The notes beneath the pieces are model-generated. The model was not told the origin of the DNA. It saw only the letters and a program-made list of their open reading frames with translations, and made no database searches. A program made the translations under genes and the position numbers. DNA of 27,336 nt from a virus, in IMG/VR virus record IMGVR_UViG_3300030104_006348, positions 1 to 27,336 of that record; one strand, written 5' to 3'. Position 1 is the stretch's first letter; the number at the start of each line of letters is the position of its first letter. Below are positions 8,957-14,815 of this stretch, one piece after another.

Positions 8957-9175
8957 ATGTACCAACCCACTCATGACGCTGAAAACGGTTATCTTACCCG
9001 TGTGGTAATCGATACCTGCCTCCGTAAATTCTATCTCTACTCTGACCTTGGAGAGACGAGAGAGGTTGAATGTGAGACCACACAACAGTTCATGGATGTT
9101 CTTGAAGTGGTCAGGGCTCTGGTGCCAGAAGAGAGCGTGGCTTATGCTGAACCCCTGACCAAAAGCAGCAACTGA
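8957..9175 (+). CDS. Small unknown protein (72 aa)
   Basis: The ATG at 8957 is preferred over the upstream TTG at 8912 and GTG at 8915. A clear AAGGAG (8947-8952) sits 4 bases before the ATG, and both upstream codons lie inside the promoter spacer, before the predicted transcription start. The product is a small soluble acidic protein: a short beta-like stretch (TRVVIDTCLRKFYLYSDLG), then an amphipathic helix (TTQQFMDVLEVVRALVPEE). I recognise no family. The gene follows the structural cluster but has its own host-type promoter, so it is more likely an early accessory protein than a virion part. Its 3' end coincides with a potentially strong RNA fold at 9108-9161. Confidence 0.65.
   Translation: MYQPTHDAENGYLTRVVIDTCLRKFYLYSDLGETREVECETTQQFMDVLEVVRALVPEESVAYAEPLTKSSN
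9108..9161 (+). other. Predicted branched RNA fold inside the 3' end of the 72-aa gene
   Basis: TGGTCAGGG (9108-9116) and CCCTGACCA (9153-9161) form a perfect 9-base stem. The enclosed 36 bases contain two further potential hairpins: TCTG/CAGA (9118-9121 with 9126-9129) and AGCGT/ATGCT (9134-9138 with 9144-9148, one G-U pair). Together they resemble a three-way junction at the end of the early transcript. This was read by eye; no energy calculation was made. Confidence 0.4.
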
Positions 9176-9186
9176 TTTCAAAAAAG

Positions 9187-9230
9187 CCGGGAAAAAAATT
9201 CCTGGTAAAAAACGGCCCTTTTACTTTTTT
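9187..9230 (+). terminator. Possible terminator or 3'-UTR hairpin
   Basis: GCCGGGAA (9187-9194) can pair with TTCCTGGT (9200-9207), including two G-U pairs, around an A-rich loop. An alternative pairs GCCG (9187-9190) with CGGC (9214-9217). A run of A precedes it and T-rich sequence follows (9218-9230). The T-tract is not immediately next to the first stem, so termination is uncertain. It lies between two small genes. Confidence 0.35.
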
Positions 9231-9404
9231 ATGAGACCAGAAACAAGAGAATCGATGGAAATGTTGTTTACGGCAAAGTGGAATTTGCCGAAAGCAGCGG
9301 CTAATTGTAATTTGAGTCTAAAGGAGATGAAAATCACTTTTAACGAATATTGCAATTTTCACAAACCAATCTATAATGAGGCAGGTGAGCTAAATACTTT
9401 GTGA
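9231..9404 (+). CDS. Small unknown protein (57 aa), possible helix-turn-helix
   Basis: An ATG-to-TGA frame of 57 codons, free of stops, in an otherwise empty 285-base gap on the coding strand of the islet. The product begins MRPETRESMEMLFTAKWNLP and is mostly helical and basic/amphipathic. The stretch AAANCNLSLKEMKITF resembles the helix-turn-helix of a small DNA-binding protein (helix, turn around NLS, second helix). No Shine-Dalgarno is obvious; an internal ATG at 9255 is an alternative start. I have a vague memory of similar short proteins in cyanophages but cannot name a family. It probably belongs to the same early-expressed islet as its neighbours. Confidence 0.6.
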   Translation: MRPETRESMEMLFTAKWNLPKAAANCNLSLKEMKITFNEYCNFHKPIYNEAGELNTL

Positions 9405-9460
9405 CGTGAATTTATCGGTATGGATATGTAATGAACTAATACTACCTAATACGAAATTAC

Positions 9461-9775
9461 ATGCCATTAACACCAACCAAATACGACAAAATATACGTAA
9501 AATCCAGAAATCCTTACAAAACACCAGAGCCTGTTAAATATAAGGAAGAGAAAGAAGTACAACTAAGGTTGTATTTCAGGTGTGAGTCAAGTCATTACAC
9601 TAAACATATGAAAGTCAATTTCTGGTATTCCAATGATATGGAAGAATGGAGGTGGACACTCACCTCCGACGAGAAACCCACGCTACAAGAAAGTGGAAAT
9701 AGGGAAGAACTTAGGGATGCGATGAATGATGTGGCTGATACAGTCGAATATCTACTTGACAATGACCTATTATAA
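9461..9775 (+). CDS. Unknown small protein (104 aa)
   Basis: A 104-residue soluble charged protein, Lys-rich at the N-terminus (KYDKIYVKSRNPYKTPEPVK). A beta-like centre follows (VQLRLYFRCESSHY, KVNFWYSNDMEEWRWTL), then an acidic helix (REELRDAMNDVADTVEYLLDND). The pattern of alternating strands then a helix suggests one small compact domain. No signal peptide or catalytic motif is visible. Upstream, 9405-9460 contains no gene and no clear promoter; CTAAATAC at 9390-9397 weakly resembles a late element. The last codons contain the -35 box of a consensus promoter and the stop lies in a 16-base palindrome. I do not recognise the family. Confidence 0.65.
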   Translation: MPLTPTKYDKIYVKSRNPYKTPEPVKYKEEKEVQLRLYFRCESSHYTKHMKVNFWYSNDMEEWRWTLTSDEKPTLQESGNREELRDAMNDVADTVEYLLDNDLL

Positions 9776-9784
9776 CGTTATAAT
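9756..9784 (+). promoter_or_regulatory. Perfect consensus σ70 promoter
   Basis: TTGACA (9756-9761), a 17-base spacer and TATAAT (9779-9784) match the full bacterial consensus. The -35 overlaps the last codons of the 104-aa gene. The -10 is part of the 16-base palindrome ATTATAACGTTATAAT (9769-9784). Transcription would begin near 9790 and reach an intrinsic terminator after about 50 bases. Confidence 0.75.
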
Positions 9785-9789
9785 GTAAG

Positions 9790-9843
9790 AGCCGTGTGAA
9801 GGATGCACTCTGTGCTTATCGGGACCATATAGGTCCCTTTTTT
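9790..9843 (+). ncRNA. Predicted phage small RNA (~54 nt)
   Basis: The region runs from the predicted start of a consensus promoter to an intrinsic terminator. Before the terminator stem a first hairpin can form in two alternative ways: GTGTG (9794-9798) with TGCAC (9804-9808) around an AAGGA loop, or GCAC (9805-9808) with GTGC (9812-9815). The first form displays a Shine-Dalgarno-like AAGGA (9799-9803) in its loop. A 17-codon frame from GTG 9796 to TAA 9847 exists but extends through the terminator and has no ribosome site. The RNA interpretation is inference from the promoter/terminator pair. An attenuator leading into the large downstream gene is the main alternative. Confidence 0.5.
9821..9843 (+). 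terminator. Intrinsic terminator
   Basis: GGGACC (9821-9826) and GGTCCC (9832-9837) form a perfect GC-rich 6-base stem with loop ATATA, followed at once by six T. This is a canonical rho-independent terminator. It would separate the early islet from the late gene at 9885. Confidence 0.85.
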
Positions 9844-9846
9844 ATG

Positions 9847-9870
9847 TAATAAATATCTAATAATAGATAT
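9847..9870 (+). promoter_or_regulatory. T4-type late promoter (AATAAATA)
   Basis: AATAAATA (9848-9855) matches the T4-like late -10 element with one change and lies 29 bases before the start of the 1631-aa gene. A perfect inverted repeat ATATCTA (9853-9859) and TAGATAT (9864-9870) overlaps its downstream edge and the expected start site. Confidence 0.6.
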
Positions 9871-9884
9871 CGTGTGCAAGACAG

Positions 9885-12800
9885 ATGCCATTATCTCGTT
9901 TAGATAACTTTCTGAAGAATGTAAAAGGAAATATTATCTATGTTGACCCCAACAACTTAGATGCTACTGATGGTATTGAGAATCAGGGTAACTCATTCGC
10001 TCGACCATTTAAGACTCTTCAGAGAGCGTTAGTAGAGTCTGCTAGATTCTCATATCAAAAGGGTATCGATAACGATAGATTTGAAAAAACCACAATTTAC
10101 CTGGCACCTGGTACACACCACATTGACAATAGACCTGGATGGATTCCGATTGGTGCCAATAGCTTCAGACTTAGAAATGGATTAACCTCAAGTGATTTTC
10201 CTGCATTTAGTAGCACGTCTAACTTTGACATCTTTGATGGTAATAATGCTCTGTATAAACTGAATAGTATCCATGGTGGTGTGATTATTCCCCGTGGTAC
10301 ATCACTTGTAGGACAAGATCTTAGAAAATGTGTGATCCGTCCAATCTATGTGCCAAATCCAGAGAATGAACTGATTGAAAGATCGGCCATCTTCAGGGTC
10401 ACAGGTACGACTTACATGAATAGTTTTACCATTAAAGATGCTGATAATCAGAAAGCATGTTACAAGGATTATAGTAGTAATACATTCAAACCTGCATTTT
10501 CTCACCATAGGTTGACGGTATTTGAGTATGCCGATGGTAGGAATAATGTCAATATTAACGATGATTTTATCACCTATGCAACGGATCGTACTGATCTTGA
10601 CATGTATTATGAGAAAGTCGGTCTTGTATATGGTCCTGCAAGTGGAAGAGAGATTGAACCTGATTTCCCAAGCCCAGGTGTAGATATTCAACCTAGGATT
10701 GATGAATTCCGAATCGTTGGTCCTACACAAGGATCTGCTGGTATTTCAAGTATTAAGGCTGGTAATGGTGTAGTTCCTACATCTGTTATTGACGTTCAGT
10801 TAGCCACACCTATTTTTGGTCTCAACATTGACACCGAGGTTATCATTAATAATGTGACAGATGATAGGTATAATGGAACTTTCAATGTTACTGAAGTTAC
10901 GGCAACAACCGAAACTGGAGTAACGGGATTTAAGTATGAAGTTCCTGTGTCACCAGGTGATGCTCTTCCAAATCCATCTGGAACCACTGTGAATTTGTCT
11001 ACTGACACTGTAACTAGTGCGTCACCATACATCTTTAATTGTTCTATTAGATCACTGTTTGGTATGTGTGGTATGCATGCCGATGGTTCAAAGGCTGATG
11101 GATTTAAATCCATGGTTGTTGCTCAGTTTACTGGAGTTGGACTACAGATTGATGATAATGCCTTTGTAAAATATAATACGTCAAGTGGTGCATTTGATGA
11201 TTCGCTGACAATTCCAAATTTACATACAGACATTGATGCTGTATATAAACCTGCTTATAATAATTTCCATATCAAAGCATCAAACAATAGTTTGATTCAG
11301 TTAGTATCAATCTTTGCGATTGGATACTCAAATCAGTTCCTGGTTGAATCTGGTGCTGATTTCTCTCTTACCAACTCAAACTCGAACTTCGGTCAAATTG
11401 CGTTGGTCGCAAAGGGTTACAAAGATAATGTCTTCTCTCAAGATGATGCCGGATACATTACTCAAATCATTCCCCCCAGAACTCTGAAACCAGAGAATGC
11501 GACAATCGAATTCTCATCACTTGATATTACGAAGACTACCTCTGTCGGGGACACATCAAAACTGTATCTTTATAATTTCACTAATCAGGATGAGGCACCT
11601 AATAGTATCATTCAAGGATACAGATTCGGTGCAAAAAATGATGAAGATATCAATGTTGTAATTCCTGTTGGTGGTACTCCTACAACATTCCGTGCCAAAG
11701 TTGTCATGGATGATACTGCATATGCCACTAATAAGGCTATTGGTAAAAAGGTATCTAGAGTCGGTAGAAATGTTTCTACTGGTAACAGTATTACTAGTTC
11801 GACACTAACCTTTACTAGCACTCACCAGTTTATTCAAGGAGAAACAGTCAGAATTATCTCCAATGATGGAAGATTACCTGACGGTCTTGATAGCAATAAA
11901 GTTTATTTCTCAATCGTTGATGGATTAGGTGGTAATCAGATACAGATTGCCCAGTCATTGAATGACGCCCTTTCTGGCAATAATGTCACTATCAACAATT
12001 TAGGTGATACTTTGATCGTTGAAAGTAGGGTGAGTGACAAACTAGCCGGTGATATCGGACACCCAATTCAATTTGATACAACTAATAGTCAATGGTATGT
12101 AAATGTATCATCTGCATCCACTGAAAATAATTTGTATGCGAAGTTGATTGGTGGTGGAATCGGAGACGCCTCACCAAGAAGTTTCTTCACTAGATTGAAG
12201 GATTCCAGACAATCTGATGATAGAATTCATAAGGTAAGATATGTAATTCCCTCTTCTACAGGTTCTGATTCTGCAAGAACACCACTTGACGGATATATCA
12301 TACAAGAGTCTGGTGATGTGACCGGTGCTAACAATACCGAGGTTGCCCTGGAGTTTAATCCTGGTTCAGTTACCTTGAGTAATGATTCGCAGATGAGAAA
12401 CTTTAGTTTCATTGCAAATGTAGATTACAGAGCGGGTCTGGCTCACTATACCACTGAAAAACCACATAGACTTTCTATCGGTTCAAGTATCGAGATTGGT
12501 AATGTTACTAGTACGTTGTTCCCAGTTGCTGGTGTAGGTCAATCAGGTTTCAACGGTGTATATGAAGTTACTGGAATCACTAGCGCAAGAACATTCTCGA
12601 TTAATCAAATTCACTCTAGTCCTGGAACTTTCACCAATAATACATCATCTAGAACCACATCTCTTCCCTTTATGAAGAGAAAGAACTATAGTAGAGATTA
12701 TTACGTTTATGATGTAGAAACTATTAATGACTTCAAAAATGGTGAGCAGGATGGTATTTACTACTTAAGTCTGTTGGGTGCGGATGTTAAACCGACTGTT

Positions 12801-14780
12801 GCACCATTTAATAATGGTTATGCTTTCTCACAACCAGTTCAAAATCTTTATCCACAATTAGATAGAGATAATCCAAAATCCACTGCAACTTCCGCAGCAA
12901 GTCATGCACCTGCTAAATTAGTTGGTGAGACTGTTATTAATAATCCTCTGGATAGTATTACCGGAGAGACCCTTGAAGATTTGCTTGATGAGACTGGAAT
13001 TGGTGTAGGTATTACCGATATTGTAAGTAACAGTGTTGGAACAGCATATACCATCTTCACCGATCACGATCATGGTCTCAACAGAATCACAAAACCTGCT
13101 ATCGATAACCCTGGTGCAGGATATGGTGATGGTTCATCATCTATTCAATATTTTTACAATGCAACACTAGAAAATACTGGTGCAGGTTCTATCGGTAGGC
13201 ATGGATCGGCACTAGTAACTGTCGATGGAACTTCTTCTGGTGAGATTATTGATATCGCTATCATGGATGGTGGTAGTGCCTTCGTTGCTGGTGATACATT
13301 CAAAGTTGTCGGTATTGCAACCACCACTGGTTTCAGTGCTGCTACAGGTACAGTCAATAAGACATACAATAACTTGAACGACGTTATCACTATAGCTGGT
13401 ATTAATCAGTTTGACGGAAGAGCATTTAATTCTGATTATAAGATTACGTCAGTCCCGGCAATCAATGAAGTCGAGGTTGTACCATTAGCACCAACGTCGC
13501 CTGGTGTAACAGCTGGATTAGGTAATGCTGTGGCATCTCCAGGTGCATTCACTGTTGTTGGACCAGCATTTGATACGAGTAGTTTTGTATATAACAAGAA
13601 TGTAGGTCTTGCCACAGTCACCACAGACTTTGCTAATAACTTCAGAGTTAATAATAGTGTGACGGTAAGTGGTGCCTCTCAATCATTCTTTAATGGATCA
13701 TTTATCTGTGTTGATAAGATTGGATTGACAACTGTTGTCCTTGATGTTGGTATTAATACTGTTTCCCCTTCGACATCTGGCACTATTCAACTCCATAGTA
13801 ATGGACTACAGAATAATGCTGGTGATATTGTTGTTGGAAATGGTAAACTTCATGGTAGGGAACAACCCATCTATGCCGGTATTACTACAACATTATCTGC
13901 GGCTATCTCTAATAAGACCACTGATACTATCAATGTCAATAATATGACAGAGTTTGGTTTCTTGATCGGAGATTACGTTCAAGTTAATGATGAAATTATG
14001 AGAATTAAGACTACTGTAAGTCGTGTTGGTGGAACAACTCAACTGAAAGTCTTTAGAGCTGTATATGGTACAATTGCTGCAATTCACCCTGTTGGTTCTG
14101 TAATTCAAAGAATAAGAGCTTATCCTATTGAGTTTAGAAGAAATTCTATTATTAGAGCATCAGGTCATACATTTGAATATGTTGGATTCGGTCCTGGTAA
14201 TTACTCCACAGCATTCCCAGATAAGCAAACCAAAGAACTATCAACTGAGCAACAAATTATTTCTCAAGCTCAAAAAATGAGTGGTGGTGTTGTCAATTAC
14301 ACTGGAATGAATGACAGAGGTGATTTCTACATTGGTAATAAGAGAATTGCATCTATTACTGGTAGAGAACAACTCTTTAATACTCCGGTTCAAACTGTGA
14401 CTGGTGAGGATCCATTTGCATCTGGTGCTTCAGACGACGTTAATAATTTTAACTACTCTGAAAGTTCTGTAATCAAGATTGATAGAAATCTGGTTGTTAA
14501 TGGTGGTGATAAGACTAATATTCTTTCAGAGTTTAATGGTCCTGTCCAATTTACACAGAAAGTTGTAAGTACATCACCTGAAGGTCTTGAAGCAAGTAGT
14601 TTGTTTATCCAAGGTAATGCTCAGGTATCTAGAAAGATTACCGTTGGTATTTCAACTCCTAGTGAAGCTGGTAACCCTGGTGATATTGTTTACAACGCCA
14701 ATCCCACTTCAGGTGGAACAGTTGGTTGGGTCTATACTACCAGTAACGCTTGGAAGACCTTTGGAACTATCAGCAGTTGA
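9885..14780 (+). CDS. Very large beta-helix virion protein (1631 aa)
   Basis: A 1631-residue structural protein, probably a tail fiber or spike component facing the host. Residues 14-75 (NIIYVDPNNLDATDG ... PFKTLQRAL ... TIYLAPGTH) show the start of a right-handed parallel beta-helix like DUF1565/pectate-lyase-fold proteins. Many short beta repeats follow, with LTNSNSNFGQIALVAKG at 495-511. The C-terminal ~200 residues carry HTFEYVGFGPGNYSTAFP (from 1428) and RGDFYIGN. The last two blocks recur in the 1214-aa protein at 17652. I recall cyanophage proteins with a similar N-terminus annotated as VrlC-like virion proteins, but this is memory only. No lyase active site is evident, so a binding rather than enzymatic role is inferred. 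It has its own late promoter. Confidence 0.75.
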   Translation: MPLSRLDNFLKNVKGNIIYVDPNNLDATDGIENQGNSFARPFKTLQRALVESARFSYQKGIDNDRFEKTTIYLAPGTHHIDNRPGWIPIGANSFRLRNGLTSSDFPAFSSTSNFDIFDGNNALYKLNSIHGGVIIPRGTSLVGQDLRKCVIRPIYVPNPENELIERSAIFRVTGTTYMNSFTIKDADNQKACYKDYSSNTFKPAFSHHRLTVFEYADGRNNVNINDDFITYATDRTDLDMYYEKVGLVYGPASGREIEPDFPSPGVDIQPRIDEFRIVGPTQGSAGISSIKAGNGVVPTSVIDVQLATPIFGLNIDTEVIINNVTDDRYNGTFNVTEVTATTETGVTGFKYEVPVSPGDALPNPSGTTVNLSTDTVTSASPYIFNCSIRSLFGMCGMHADGSKADGFKSMVVAQFTGVGLQIDDNAFVKYNTSSGAFDDSLTIPNLHTDIDAVYKPAYNNFHIKASNNSLIQLVSIFAIGYSNQFLVESGADFSLTNSNSNFGQIALVAKGYKDNVFSQDDAGYITQIIPPRTLKPENATIEFSSLDITKTTSVGDTSKLYLYNFTNQDEAPNSIIQGYRFGAKNDEDINVVIPVGGTPTTFRAKVVMDDTAYATNKAIGKKVSRVGRNVSTGNSITSSTLTFTSTHQFIQGETVRIISNDGRLPDGLDSNKVYFSIVDGLGGNQIQIAQSLNDALSGNNVTINNLGDTLIVESRVSDKLAGDIGHPIQFDTTNSQWYVNVSSASTENNLYAKLIGGGIGDASPRSFFTRLKDSRQSDDRIHKVRYVIPSSTGSDSARTPLDGYIIQESGDVTGANNTEVALEFNPGSVTLSNDSQMRNFSFIANVDYRAGLAHYTTEKPHRLSIGSSIEIGNVTSTLFPVAGVGQSGFNGVYEVTGITSARTFSINQIHSSPGTFTNNTSSRTTSLPFMKRKNYSRDYYVYDVETINDFKNGEQDGIYYLSLLGADVKPTVAPFNNGYAFSQPVQNLYPQLDRDNPKSTATSAASHAPAKLVGETVINNPLDSITGETLEDLLDETGIGVGITDIVSNSVGTAYTIFTDHDHGLNRITKPAIDNPGAGYGDGSSSIQYFYNATLENTGAGSIGRHGSALVTVDGTSSGEIIDIAIMDGGSAFVAGDTFKVVGIATTTGFSAATGTVNKTYNNLNDVITIAGINQFDGRAFNSDYKITSVPAINEVEVVPLAPTSPGVTAGLGNAVASPGAFTVVGPAFDTSSFVYNKNVGLATVTTDFANNFRVNNSVTVSGASQSFFNGSFICVDKIGLTTVVLDVGINTVSPSTSGTIQLHSNGLQNNAGDIVVGNGKLHGREQPIYAGITTTLSAAISNKTTDTINVNNMTEFGFLIGDYVQVNDEIMRIKTTVSRVGGTTQLKVFRAVYGTIAAIHPVGSVIQRIRAYPIEFRRNSIIRASGHTFEYVGFGPGNYSTAFPDKQTKELSTEQQIISQAQKMSGGVVNYTGMNDRGDFYIGNKRIASITGREQLFNTPVQTVTGEDPFASGASDDVNNFNYSESSVIKIDRNLVVNGGDKTNILSEFNGPVQFTQKVVSTSPEGLEASSLFIQGNAQVSRKITVGISTPSEAGNPGDIVYNANPTSGGTVGWVYTTSNAWKTFGTISS

Positions 14781-14786
14781 TAAATA
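14779..14786 (+). promoter_or_regulatory. T4-type late promoter (GATAAATA)
   Basis: GATAAATA overlaps the TGA stop of the preceding gene and lies 29 bases before the start at 14816, the usual distance in this window. It differs from TATAAATA by one base. A second, weaker GATAAATG at 14811 covers the start codon itself. Confidence 0.65.
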
Positions 14787-14815
14787 AAAATAACATAAAC
14801 TGACCTGGTAGATAA

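Noticed and set aside
8500-8970. 156-aa minus-strand frame
   Set aside because: It is antisense to the conserved FDIPHP-type domain and runs across a promoter; composition is that of a shadow frame.
9796-9849. 17-codon frame from GTG through the terminator
   Set aside because: No ribosome binding site, runs through the terminator stem and T-tract; more likely chance within the RNA candidate.
8893-9884. tRNA genes in the small intergenic gaps
   Set aside because: No cloverleaf, no T-arm GGTTCRA motif; hairpins present are simple stems.
10302-10730. 142-aa minus-strand frame inside the 1631-aa gene
   Set aside because: Antisense shadow with no start signals; the plus-strand frame has clear repeats and motifs.
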